This document shows, one piece after another, positions 11,597-23,156 of a stretch of DNA of 64,000 nt. The notes under the pieces were generated by a model that was not told where the DNA came from, did not search any database, and worked only from the letters and a program-made list of their open reading frames with translations. Both the position numbers and the translations under genes were made by a program. This stretch comes from Phallusia mammillata (Eukaryota > Chordata > Ascidiacea > Phlebobranchia > Ascidiidae): contig QLIY01000590.1 of the NCBI GenBank assembly GCA_003260075.1, forward strand, positions 1 through 64,000. The letters are read 5' to 3'. Positions within the stretch are counted from its first letter, which is position 1, and every line of letters begins with the position of its first letter.

Positions 11597-14436
11597 ATGC
11601 AATATAATGCTGTGCTTTTTGTACCACTGATTTTGGCCAGCTTGGTATCCGGAGAAACAAGCCATCCACTTCACGGAAGGTTGCACACATGGCAAACTAT
11701 CAAAGAGGGCGACCTGTACTTCCATCGACAAAAAAGGAGTCTTGATGCGGAAAAAGAGCTTCCTACCCTTGACAAACAGGTGTGTCAACAAAACTTTTTT
11801 ATGGTTGCACTTGTCCATAAGATTGGTTTTTATCCTTTTATTTAATACACCCTATCTCATCACTGAACAAAGTTTCACAACTTAATTAAAAACATTTTAT
11901 AAAAAAGATATTGTCAGGCATAATACTGTGATATATATGTGGATGTGTTGAGCCAGTTCACACATAATGTCTTTATATTCCAACAAAAAATACATATTTA
12001 ATGTAAATGTAATAGTAAAGCTTGTCGATACAATATTTTTGACATCTCTTGTTCATTTGTCCTCTAGATATAATAAATTTTGTTGGTAATGTGCATCAGT
12101 CCACCATTGGGTGTCGTCATGTTTACATGGTACTGAATAAGGCTTTAACTAATTTACATTAGTTGTAGCTTTGATTCAAATTCACCCTATCAATTGTGTG
12201 TGTATTAATCTGCTGATGGTGTTCTATGTTTAGATTTCTTTCAATGTATTTGAAAGGACATTTACATTGTCTCTCATGCCATCGACGGAGGTATTTGCTC
12301 CAGGTTTTAAGGCTTACGTAACAAGCCAGTATGATACACACAAAATTGATGTGGACAAATCCACAGTTATGAAGGTGTGTATATCTTTTCTTAATCAATT
12401 CAACTTGTGTTTTTGAAGAATATAATACTGGGTGTTTACCACAGTACATTCCATATAGGCAATCCTGTTTCAAATACTTATTCCTTTGTAAATAACAATG
12501 TGTGTTGACCAGCCCATTAACATGTGTGTGACTCATATATCCGGTCAATTTCTCCTAAGTGTTTTGTGTGAGACAAGTGGGTGGTAAGGCTGCTTACCTT
12601 TTTCTGAACTTCCTACTTCCCTGAAAAGTAAATAAATAGTCATGGCAAAATGCCCCCACCTCTTACATGTGGTTGTAATTGATTTATTGTCTTGGGTAAT
12701 TTATACAGCCTCAAGCAATTTGCTGGTTTGTTTTTGACAATTTTTTGTAATATAAATCAATCTATAGAGTAGGCAGATCCCCCAAAATTCTCAATTTAGA
12801 TTGTTAGCATTTTCTTGATTTATTTGTTGCACAATGTTTTTTTTGTAATTGTGATGTAGTTGAAAAATGTTTTTTTTTATTAACATCTTTTGGTTGTACA
12901 ATTAGAAAAATGGACAAACTATAATATGTATTTTGAAAATGAAATACTATACCTTTTGAACCACTGTTCAGTTTCTGCTTTGAATAAAAATTAAGGAATA
13001 ACAAGTTTAACACAAAAAGAGGCATTTTTGAGAAAAAAATTACAGGGGGGGGGGTATACCTTTTGAACCACTGTTCAGTTTCTGCTTTGAATAAAAATTA
13101 AGTAATAACAAGTTTAACACAAAAAGAGGCATTTTTGAGAAAAAAATTACATCTTTTATCATTAAAGCTATTTGTACATTGAAACATGTCTTTATTTTCA
13201 GGGTGTTGTTTTGGGTGATGCACAATCTTCTGTAACTGCACATATGCATGACAATTTATTAACTGCGAACATTGTCACTAAAAATGAAACTTTTATTGTC
13301 GAGCCTCTCTGGCGCCATCTACCTCAACCACAAAAAGTCAGTAGCGGGAAATGCACACAATGTCGAGACCTGCTTGTCTACCGCGAATCAGACATAATAA
13401 AGGAACATTTATTACACCCCCATAAAAAAGGAGGATTTTGTGACACTGAAAAGTTAATGAAAGAGTTTTGGAACAAAAACGAGGTATATATTTTATGTTG
13501 TCTTATATTTTTAAACTCAAGATTTGTTTGCAATATAACAGTTGGTCAAATTAAACAGATTAATATATTTTTGAAACATTAGTAAAACTGTTTATATTGT
13601 GTTTTTTGCACACTTGACTAAAAGTTTAAAGAAACATTATAAACATTTAAAAACAATTTCTATGGATTTTAATGCTTTTCATATTGTTGTGCATGTTTTG
13701 TAGAATGTTAAAAACAACAAATCAAGGGAACAAAAACACACTGACAGATCTGTCCACAGTCGACAGAAAAGAGCCGCTGGAAACAAAAAGATTTGCAAAA
13801 TATCCTTGGTAGCTGATTTCAGGTAACTGCTGTAGAACGAATGAGGATTTATGGATTTTAAAAAAGCCACACATTAATACAATCTGTCTTACGAGAAGTG
13901 CAACAATACCTCTACTTTTAAATTTGATACTGATTGTTGCCATGTTCTCAGTTCTAATCTGGGTTGTAGAGTTGTTTACAAATGTTTCAGATTTATTCTA
14001 TAAAATTTCAGCTCCACTGTTCAAAAAAGTTTAAGACGCAGACTCAACTTAATTTAAGTAAAATGACTCTGCAAAAAAGTCTTGGTGTTGCCCTTACAGA
14101 TTTTTTGCTGTATTTTAATCGAAGTGATGTAAAGTTAGAGTTGCCAAAAGTGATATTTATCATGACTGAGACTATACACAATATTTAGAAACCGACTCCA
14201 ATCCCATATTTTTAAATTCATCAATTTCATTTGGGAAGCAGAAATATGCTGCTATAAAAATGCTTTTTACAGCTTTGGATTTAAACTGCTTAATATAGGT
14301 CAAATTTAGGTTATTGATGTCCATAAGTGTTAGTTCTCATAGCCAGGTTATTTTTAAAGGTTTGGTTTGGGTGACCGCTAAGTAGTTTTAGTGTTTCATT
14401 TAAATACCAAAAAATAGCCATATTTGCTTAAACGAA

Positions 14437-14518
<82 letters not shown>

Positions 14519-16209
14519 AAAAAACACTGCTCATAGCCCAAGGCTTAGATTAAGCAGGTGGTCCATACCACATCTGTCATAACATATTTCCTCTACCACA
14601 TTTGGAGTTAAAAACTATTCAAAACACATCTTACTGATTAGGTTTTATCGAGAAATGGGAAATTCTAGTGTTCTTGAAACTATGTACTACCTGATCAACT
14701 TGATTGACCGAGTCAACAAGATCTACAAGAAAACAAATTGGGATGCGAGTGGTGAGACAATGTACACTGGATATGGATTTCAGATTGGTGAAATCACCAT
14801 CCACAATGACACCACTTTCACTAAGAGGTAGGACTGGTGGTTCTCAAAGTTTTTTCACATTTTGCCTTTACCAACTAAATGTTGCCAATTCCCCAACAAA
14901 AATCAGATAAAATCAGGGTTTCCCACGGGTATGGAAAACCTGGAAAGGTTATGGAATTCAAATTTGTATTTTTAAGGCCTGGAAAAGTTTTGAAAAAAAA
15001 ACAACTTTTGCAAAAGTCCTCAAAAAGTTTGGAATTTGGTGCCTGTTGTTCCTTGAAAATGCCAGATAGAGATAGGAATTTCTAATTTTGTAATGTTTTT
15101 GTACATTCGTTGCAAGAATAGTAAATTGGCTACATATACCAACTCCTCTTTTCTTGTTTTACTATGGGAATTGCTCGATTTTTTTGAATAAGGTTATGGA
15201 AGTTTTTTTGTTTTTTTCTTGAAAATATTTGGAAAAGTCATGGAATTTATAAACGAAAATTGTGCGGGAACCCTGGGGGGGGGGGGGGGGGGGGGGGGGA
15301 CATTCCCAGTAGTACAGTTTTTTTGTGTTAAAAAGAGAATTGTATGATACTTTAAAGGCTGTTATGTAATTGATGTAGCTGATATAAGCAAACCGTTTGG
15401 GCACATTTGTTAGCAAAAGCAAAATGCCTGCATAAGCAAAATGAATTTGTTCTGTACACAATAGTTAACTAGTTTTAGCCTGGAAATAAACCTTTCCAAA
15501 CTTGTAATACTGAATTACCGTAACATCCATTAATTTGAAATTACTAAAAGGACTGGAGAGCCATTTTTGTTTTTTTTGAAATTCCGAAAATTCTACTTAC
15601 ACTTTGTTCCATCTAAAAGTTGAAGTAACGTTTTTTCTGTCGTTTCTTACAGTACAAGGGGGGGGGGGTTTGAAATTCCGAAAATTCTACTTACACTTTG
15701 TTCTATCTAAAAGTTGAAGTAACGTTTTTTCTGTCGTTTCTTACAGTACAAGGTACAACATGGACCAGTTGTGGGGTGCCAAAGACCTGCTTGAAGCATT
15801 TAGTGAAGACAACAGGTCCGTATGTCTGTCCCACCTTTTCACATACGTCGATTTCGAAAACGGCCTGCTCGGTCTGGCGTACGTCGGTTCGGAAAAAGTG
15901 GATAACGTTGGTGGAATCTGCACAAAGCCTTACAGACCCAGGTGACTGATGTGAATTTTGGTTGTTCCTGTTCCCGTTTTTACTTCAACTTTCGCATAAG
16001 TCATTTTCTTGGTTTGATTTATGCAAGCGATAGATTTGATTGTATGCTTTGCTATAGCACGTTACGTAGCGTCTACAATGCTTTGCTATAGCACGTTACG
16101 TCTTGTTCTGGTAAAACATTGGTCTATTTCCTCTTATAAAAAGAACAACATGAGGCAGCGGTTGTTCATTTGTTTGGAAAACCTCGTCTGTGTAAGTTTT
16201 GTAACTGAT

Positions 16210-16284
<75 letters not shown>

Positions 16285-19200
16285 CCAGCTTTTCTAAAAA
16301 ATTTAAAATCAAAACGTCAACGGGCCAGCACAGCATACATTTTGTCGTTAAATTTAACATCTTCATTTTTTCCTTTTTATATAGCAAATAAGACAGGTAC
16401 TTACACAGAAAATTATCTTTCCAAAGACCAATTGCAAAATTTACAAATTTTTGGAGCACTATACACGGATCTGTTCATAAGTTGAATGAGGAAAATAACG
16501 GCCCAAAAAGCCGTCGCGCAAAAATTTCGCACCCTTTTATCAATCTTTCATGTGACCCAAGTGTTTATAAGCGGGTGTAACTGATGTTGCCCTCATATCA
16601 CTGATGATGGCATGAGCGTTTGACAAAAAATTTGAACCATAAAACATTTGGCGTTTTACGTCTATTTGGGAGCCCAATTACAGCCCTGTTATTATTACCT
16701 CAATAAACCAACGTTTTATTTTGTTGTTTAGTAGGTCACCCAAACCCCTCTACCTCAACACTGGCCTCACATCTACAGTTAACTGGGGGCAGAAGATACT
16801 GACCACTGAGGCTGACCTGGTCACTGCCCATGAACTCGGCCATAACTTCGGAGCCGAACACGACGACGGACATGGCAGTGGGTACACGGCCGACTCCTGC
16901 ACACCAGGACAGGTGAAAATGTTGTCTTTTGGGGGTTGTGTTTTTATGTTAATGTTCTCTGTTCAAACGAAATGTATAAATAAAATGGAAATATAACCTG
17001 TGAAAGTCATTTGAAAAAAATCTTTGAACACGACAGTTTACAAAAATTAAATATTGACCTATTGTATTGTAGCGGCCAAAAATTGGGTCCAGAAAATACA
17101 AGCCTTGTAACCCGGTTTCAGCCCGAATTTTTTTAACGAATCCGAATTAGTCCCGAAAAGGGGTGAAATTGCGACAAAAATAATGCACAGAGTGAAGCAA
17201 AGCTCGTATCTAGCCAGGTCTATTCAAACTCAAACCCCACTCGAAAAGCCGAATAACTCGGCAGTAACTTTGTGTCTACTTCCAGGGCTTTAGACTAAAC
17301 CTAAGCTGCAAGTTTATCTGTTACGTCTCTATATGTGCCGTAACTCTGTGTTTAACATACACCTTCATGCAGTTGTGTTAAAATACAGGCAAACAACGGC
17401 AACTATATCATGTACCCTGCCGCAGTGAGTGGTCAATATCCAAACAATAACAGGTTCTCGGACTGCAGTAAACACAATATAATGCCGAGTCTGCTGAAGA
17501 AAGCTCCCATCTGCTTTCATGAGGACAAAAACTCGTTCTGTGGAAATTACCAGGTGATAAACCACTATGTGATAGTTTACTTAAAAAACATGTTTAACTT
17601 TATATGTAAATACTGAACAAGCGTTTCGTCCTCCAAGTTGCATATTTAACACATTTTTCAATGTTTCAAGAAAAACAACTATTATATTGATTAGCATCAC
17701 ACCAGTTGAATGACAAATTTGTAAAATTTATCTTGAAATTTTATTTTTTATGGCAGGGGTTTCCCAGCCCTTTTGGTTTTGTTAAAACCTTTGGAGGAAA
17801 AGTTACCCCAATTTTTTTGTAACAAACTCTAATCCCACAAGACTATTGTAAAAACAAGTTCTGTTTAAATTCCTTCCACAAGATCTCTTAACAGAATATG
17901 CCAGCCTGCGTACATGCAGTATAAATACGCTATGTATCAAAATCACATTTACACCATATCGGGCATTGCTATATGTAGTGTAGCGTTTTGGTTGGGGGGG
18001 GGGACAGAATATGCCAGCCTGCGCTGCGTACATGCAGTATAAATACGCTATGTATCAAAACCACATTTCTCCATTTACACCATATCGGGCATTGCTATAT
18101 GTAGTGTAGCGTTTTGGTTTCGCTAGTAAACAGACGTTATATTCAGTACATTTCCTTACTTGCACAGGTGGAGGAACACGACAACGAAACTTGCGATGTG
18201 GGTTATATAACCGGAATGGCAAACGCGGATCGTTGTTGTTTCTCAAACTGCACGTTAAAACCCGGTGCCAAGTGCAGCAACAAAAATTACCCGTGCTGTA
18301 CTGAGGACTGTCAGGTAAATATGAACTACTACCGTAAATGATTTGAGCAGTATATGTAATCGAAGATAAACTGTGTATAGTATATATATAATCACTAGTC
18401 ACTAAAGCCTTGTAATACCTGTTGTATATCACCTTGTTAAGCATGAATCATCCTTCGTTTATTATTTTAAGACGCCTATTGTTTTGTGTAATGAAGAAAC
18501 CCACTACTTAATTGAAGTATGTGTACATACAGGTTTTTTTTAAGGTTTGGTTTGGGTGACCGCTAAGTAGTTTTAAGAGACCGCAAGTGTTTCATTTAAA
18601 TACCAAAAAATAGCCATATTTGCTTAAACGAATTATTTATTAGGCTACTGGCAAATTTTGGGAAACCGCTGGAGAAATTTGGNGGAGAAATTTTTATTTT
18701 TTCCAAAACACCTTAAAAAAAACACTGTGTACATATCAAGCATAAACGGTTGATGACTTCGGGTTTATCAAAGTTTACAGTCTGTTGTGTTGTTATTTAT
18801 TGAATTTTTGTTCTAAAACCTGATTTTAAGCATTTTAATGCCTTAGGATCTTTAGTGATTTGTTTCACGTTTTTCTTATTTGCCCCTAAATTGCATAAAG
18901 CGCCTGATGAACAGATAAAATTTTCATGTCACTTTTTCCCGAAAAGATTACAGTAAACCTCGATTAATCCGGACCTGCTCGGGCCTAAAAAAATCGGATT
19001 AGACGAAGATCCGGATTGACCGTTAAAGTCTTAAAGTCTTACCCCATTACAAATCATTTGTACCCCAAGTTTTCTCCGAATTAGTCAAATATTCAGGTTA
19101 ACCGAATCTGGTTTACCCGAGGTTTCACTGTATAAATAAAACAACAATGTTCAAACCGAAGTGTGGACTTTTAGCTGTTTTTTTCCAGGCTGAAAGCACT

Positions 19201-22200
19201 TCGAAGATGTGTCGTGCCCATATTCCTGGACTGTGTTGGAAGGACGCCTACTGCGATGGCAAGTCTTTCTACTGCCCCCAAGCGGAACCTGTGCCAGACA
19301 ACACGACATGCGGCGACAACGGTGAGTAACAGACGAAAGTCTTTCCATGAATAATTGACATTAAAGTCGATTTTAGACATCTTTTGTATGCGCCGGAGAG
19401 ATATTCTGTTTCGAAGCAAATGTCTTTGTGCGTTTCACGTTTCTTTGTTATTGAAAGGAGGCAGTCCTCTTTACGTTTACGTACTGCCAAACCACCACCC
19501 CCTTTTATCTCAAATTTGCCAAAATCGTATAATTAGTAAAGATCCAACCTAAGATAGCCTTTGTGTACTAGGAGTGCTTGTGGAATAATAACGCTAAAAT
19601 TCCATAACGTGGTAAATGTTCAAAAGCGTAGAGCCATTGTATGAAAAGTAAGCTGCAGACAGTGCACACGTTTTTGACCCATAAGGTATGGGGGGGGGGG
19701 ATAGTAACGCTAAAATTCCATGACGCGGTAAATGTTCAAAAGCGTAGAGCCATTGTCTGAAAAGTAAGCTGCAGACAGTGCACACGTTTTTGACCCATAA
19801 GGTATTTTAGTGCAGCCAGTGACAGGACATTAACCGTATGGGCTAGAGCAGTGGTTCAAAACATTTTTGACGGTGGTTTAAACCTTTTTTAAAATCCCCC
19901 CCTTAACAATTTAAATCATTTTTGTTCACCCCTAATATACTACATAAAATATCTCAAATCTTATCCATACGAAGATCATAAAATTGGGCATTTATCCTCT
20001 TTACAGGTCATATTCCCACAGCTAAAGAGTCTATTTACGAACCACATGTAAATATTAAAAAGTAAATTTCCCGCTTGGAAGGAATTTCTCCCTGGTTGGG
20101 AAAAACTGGTTTGTTCAGTTTGTTGCGAGTAACAGGCTGAAATCCATGCCCCATCAAAGCAAAACTAATTTTCAACAAACCAACCAATGCACTGACTTAT
20201 GTTCTTACAATGCGTAAATCTATTTCACCAGGTAAATGCAAGAACGGTGTCTGCCAGCCATTCTGCGTGACAAAAGGTAAACAGCCGTGCCTGTGCACAC
20301 AGAACAAGGAGCATTTTTGTCTGCGGTGTTGCGCCCCACTTAATGCTACTGGCGAAGCTATGACTGAAAAATGCACACCCTATATCGAACCCGGCACTAA
20401 AGGCTTCTTGAAACTTCTAGACAACGCAACATGCACGCTGGGATATTGTCAAAACGTAAGTAGCCTTGCAATGTTAGTTGGTTTGGTTTATTTTAAGTTA
20501 GCAATTCCTAAACTATTTTCACTCCCGTGTAACTTGGAGGTTTTGTATAGTGTTCACGTACGACCTATATGCAGAAAATAAGTTGCACACAAAAGTTACA
20601 GCCAATACAGTATTCTTTGTTGTGCCATAAACGCGAGAAACACAAATAAAAGTAGTTTTAGGACAAGAATACAAGATACATAGTCTTAAAGGTAATGATA
20701 TTATACTATTTCCATATAATTAACAGTATGCTGAAGACAAGGCACACTGTTTCGACCTAAAAGATCTCATCAGTGCAGTTCGTCACAGTTAATTTGATCT
20801 TTCATCAACAAAAATAAGATTTTGTACCACCTGAATGGCCTTAAAAAATGTAGAACGTTGGTAAAACATACTCCCTGTTATTTTTCAGTACGTTTATGAA
20901 AGGCAAACTATTCAAATACAGAAATATTTAGTTTTGAAGTGCTTGGATGCATATAAGTTTTTGGATGTAATTTAACTTTTAACAAACACTGCGTATGATA
21001 TTGTCGTTTAATACTTGCTTCATACAATTTCACTAAACTGCTTTTTGCTGGTCGTAAACGTAGGCTTTTTTACAGGGCGTTTGCAACAAACAGACCCAAG
21101 ATGTGATTGAGCGTGTCTGGGACATTTTTAAACACATTGCGCCTGATAAAATTGGCGAATTTCTCGCTGACAACATCGTAGGAACCGTTCTCGTGTTTTC
21201 ATTGTTATTCTGGATTCCTTGCGGGTGAGTGGAAAGGATTGCTGTGATGAAATTTGTTTGGTTAAGGGTGTAATTTTTGAGTTCTAGGAACCTTAAAAGG
21301 ATGAGTCAATGTGGGTATTTAAGAGGCATTGGAAAGATTGTGTTAAATTTTAACTTTTGTTAAGTGGGTTTGTAAGTTTACTTTCTACATGAGGCGTCTA
21401 TTGTTTTATTGCATTGTATGTTTTTAACCCTGCAACTTATCCATTATCCCAAGTTTTCAATGGACTTGTGGTAATTTGGCCAGGGCAGTTGTGTTTCTCA
21501 ATTTTGTCGGATTCCCAAAATTAAATCAGAAAAATGGGGATTAAGAAACGCTGTTGTAGGGAATTGTACTCATATAAATAATGTGAAAGCATGGAACCAT
21601 TAGGGACACTAGGGGAACATACATTGCACACTATTTCGACCTGTAAGTTATCACCAGTGCTGCTGGAACTTAATTATACAGCCAATGTCTTGTCACCAGC
21701 TGCACTGATTCTGCTGTCTCTAATTTCATTGAACAGTTGTTTGGCAATGTTTTTCAAATAAAGTAAACCGCGGTAAATCCGGACCCGTTTAGATCAAAAA
21801 ATATCCGTATTATGCGAAGATCTGCTTTGACCGATGTTGATTAGTCATAGCCTTACATATTACAAATCATTGGTACCTCGAGATTTGTCCGAATTAGGCA
21901 AATATCCGGATAAACCGAATCCGATTTAACCGAGGTTTACTGTACATGCTAAGTTTAAATGGCCCAATAAGAAAAAAAATTCTTCTGAGCTTCACAGGGC
22001 TCAGTGGAGAAACTGCCGAAAGTCGAATCACAAGCACCGTTGCCTGCCTTGTATGCTGCACGGGGGGGGGGCAGCTTCGTAGTAAGGGATCGCAAGTTAT
22101 CGATATGTATGCCGCGATCGCTGGTCTGCATCGACGCTTCAGGGCTGATCCCAGTATGAATATGCATAAACTTTATCTGTACCTTCAGGTGTCTCGTTAA

Positions 22201-23156
22201 CTTTGTGGACAAAAAGCGAATGAAGGAGCGACAGAAGGAAGAGCGATGGTTTAACGAAAAAGCTGGCGGGGACGCTAACTTCTCGCGTGCTTTCCGTGGT
22301 GTCGGTGCGGGATCGGCTCCTCCTACGCCACGGATTCGAATACAGAGAACCGGAGCTAATTGGACAGGAGGCAATATGGCCATGCGGTCAGGCATTGGAG
22401 CCCGGGAACAGTGGCGCGCCTCACAAGAAAGGGGTCTTGTCATCAGAAAGTAAGTTATAAAAAATGGTGTGGTGGTATATTAAGATGCATTTAACAATGT
22501 ATTTTTAATGCTTATAATAAATATATTATATGCATATAAATGTGATAAAGTTAAGGATAACGCAATTTTCAATCCGTTTAGCTTAGAAATTAAAAAAACC
22601 CAACTATTTTGAAAATTTAATTTTGTTGGACGCCAATGTTACTACAACCAGGGTTAATCCGGATTTTAGTCTAATTCGGACAAAACTTAGGTACAAATAG
22701 TCTGTAACGTGGAATAGCTTGAACTGATCGACATCGGTTAATTCGGACCTAATCAAGACATTATTTGGTCCAAAGGGGTCAGAATTAACTAAGGTTTTTC
22801 ACAGGTCCCATGAAAATCTAACCGAAGGCCCAGCACCAACAGCGACCGTTAACGGCGCAAAACCGGTTCGTCCACGCGAGATTAACGTGGAACCGTTATA
22901 TCGCCGACCCAAAGTTATTTCGCCATCACGCTCCCACCCGTCTCTGACGTCATCGCTCGACGACAAATCGTTTGAAGGCGAAGTAAAGCCGATCGCTGCT
23001 TCTTCGACCACTGACATACCCACGGCTGTTCTCAACGCCGACAGGGACGACACGGCCGATGAAGGCGACAACGGACACGTCCTACCGGTGCGGCGCAAGT
23101 TTCTTCTCCGCCAGGAGGCGCTCGTGTCACCTGTTTTAAAGGACACGTGCGTTTGA
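11597..23156 (+). CDS. ADAM17: ADAM17/TACE metalloprotease
   Basis: Membrane sheddase that releases cell-surface ligands and receptors. Exons: 11597-11779, 12234-12374, 13202-13483, 13704-13822, 14642-14827, 15747-15941, 16732-16912, 17389-17553, 18168-18314, 19189-19321, 20232-20455, 21076-21224, 22189-22449, 22805-23156. These give 905 residues in unbroken frame (human 824). Order: signal peptide (about 1-20), prodomain, furin site RQKR at 222-225, catalytic domain with zinc motif [12 protein letters not shown] at 402-413, disintegrin and membrane-proximal cysteine-rich exons, and the CANDIS-like helix [11 protein letters not shown] transmembrane helix covers about 686-703, followed by a long basic then acidic tail ending TCV. 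DNIVG before the membrane segment and WIP at its end match human ADAM17, not ADAM10. Acceptors of exons 6 (15747 or 15753), 7 (16732 or 16735) are in-frame tandem AGs. Introns carry several transposons and fillers. Confidence 0.93.
12948..13152 (+). repeat. unmerged overlap in ADAM17 intron 2
   Basis: 12948-13044 recurs at 13055-13152 almost unchanged, around the G block 13045-13054. Non-coding. Confidence 0.8.
14344..14529. mobile_element. hAT-like MITE, copy 1, interrupted by a 78-base G block
   Basis: The 8-bp target duplication CTCATAGC lies at 14336-14343 and 14530-14537. The ends read CAGGTTATTTTTAAAGG and TTAAAAAAAACACTG. The interior matches the element at 18530-18727 (both contain GGTTTGGTTTGGGTGACCGC). 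The filler 14437-14514 replaces the middle. Confidence 0.8.
14437..14514. other. 78-base G block, sized assembly gap
   Basis: It replaces sequence inside a MITE. By comparison with the intact copy at 18530-18727 about 80 bases are missing, so the block length is close to the real length. Confidence 0.75.
14914..15274. mobile_element. hAT-like non-autonomous element in ADAM17 intron 5
   Basis: Inverted ends CAGGGTTTCCCACGGG at 14914 and TGTGCGGGAACCCTG ending about 15274-15275. The interior has the repeated word TGGAAAA/GTTATGGAA typical of such elements. The right flank is hidden by the 25-base G block 15275-15299, so a target duplication cannot be checked. Confidence 0.55.
15570..15756 (+). 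repeat. unmerged overlap at the acceptor of ADAM17 exon 6
   Basis: The stretch ending in the acceptor TTACAGTACAAG (about 15570-15657) recurs at 15669-15753 after the G block 15658-15668. Only the second copy continues into the exon. Confidence 0.8.
16044..16101 (+). repeat. 24-base direct repeat
   Basis: 16044-16067 and 16078-16101 are identical. Each contains the palindrome GCTATAGC followed by ACGTTACGT. They lie in ADAM17 intron 6 and no function is apparent. Confidence 0.6.
16222..16282. other. 61-base G block, sized assembly gap
   Basis: Lies in ADAM17 intron 6. No duplicated flank is seen, so it probably marks missing sequence, not an overlap. Confidence 0.6.
17892..18119 (+). repeat. 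unmerged overlap just upstream of ADAM17 exon 9
   Basis: 17892-17993 recurs at 18004-18119 around the G block 17994-18003. The second copy carries two small insertions, as expected for a second haplotype. Confidence 0.8.
18530..18727. mobile_element. hAT-like MITE, copy 2, in ADAM17 intron 9
   Basis: Perfect 8-bp target duplication TGTACATA at 18522-18529 and 18728-18735. Inverted ends read CAGGTTTTTTTTAAGG and CCTTAAAAAAAACACTG. Length 198 bp, too short to code for a transposase. Contains an undetermined base at 18683. Confidence 0.85.
18951..19130. mobile_element. pogo/Tigger-like MITE in ADAM17 intron 9
   Basis: Ends CAGTAAACCTCGATTAATCC and CCCGAGGTTTCACTG, flanked by TA on both sides (18949-18950, 19131-19132). 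180 bp. The ends match the common pogo/Tigger terminal pattern. Related copies at 21761-21942 and about 22645-22804. Confidence 0.8.
19583..19804 (+). repeat. unmerged overlap in ADAM17 intron 10
   Basis: 19583-19689 recurs at 19701-19804 around the G block 19690-19700, with a few substitutions. Confidence 0.8.
19850..20118. mobile_element. degenerate hAT-like MITE in ADAM17 intron 10
   Basis: Starts CAGTGGTTCAAAACATTTTT and ends near CCCTGGTTGGGAAAAACTG. The interior matches the element at 63252-63448 (words such as GTCTATTTACGAACCACATG). No clean target duplication is left. Confidence 0.55.
21761..21942. mobile_element. pogo/Tigger-like MITE in ADAM17 intron 12
   Basis: Ends AAGTAAACCGCGGTAAATCC and CCGAGGTTTACTG, with TA at 21759-21760 and 21943-21944. 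182 bp, same family and orientation as 18951-19130. Confidence 0.75.
22116..22154. repeat. 39-base sequence shared with a distant intron
   Basis: Identical over 39 bases to 62472-62510 (starts GATCGCTGGTCTGCATCGAC). This copy lies in ADAM17 intron 12, just before exon 13; the other is in a PHKA intron. Probably the conserved part of a dispersed repeat. Confidence 0.7.
22645..22804. mobile_element. degenerate pogo-like MITE ending at the ADAM17 exon 14 acceptor
   Basis: The interior matches the reverse complement of 18951-19130 (for example GTCTAATTCGGACAAAACTT). The right end reads AACTAAGGTTTTTCACAG where the family end is CGAGGTTTACTG. The final AG is the acceptor used for the last ADAM17 exon, which starts at 22805. 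Confidence 0.65.

Noticed and set aside
14437-14514. Very long G tract as a G-quadruplex or regulatory element
   Set aside because: Pure runs of 25-87 identical bases, switching from G to C at one point, inside a MITE and inside an RGG coding repeat, with lengths that fit missing sequence, point to gap filler.
16021-16485. Open frame of about 150 residues with a glycine run
   Set aside because: It is created by the 61-base G block inside an ADAM17 intron and has no conserved sequence.
22205-22453. Independent small basic protein
   Set aside because: It is the cytoplasmic-tail exon of ADAM17, in frame with the transmembrane exon before it.
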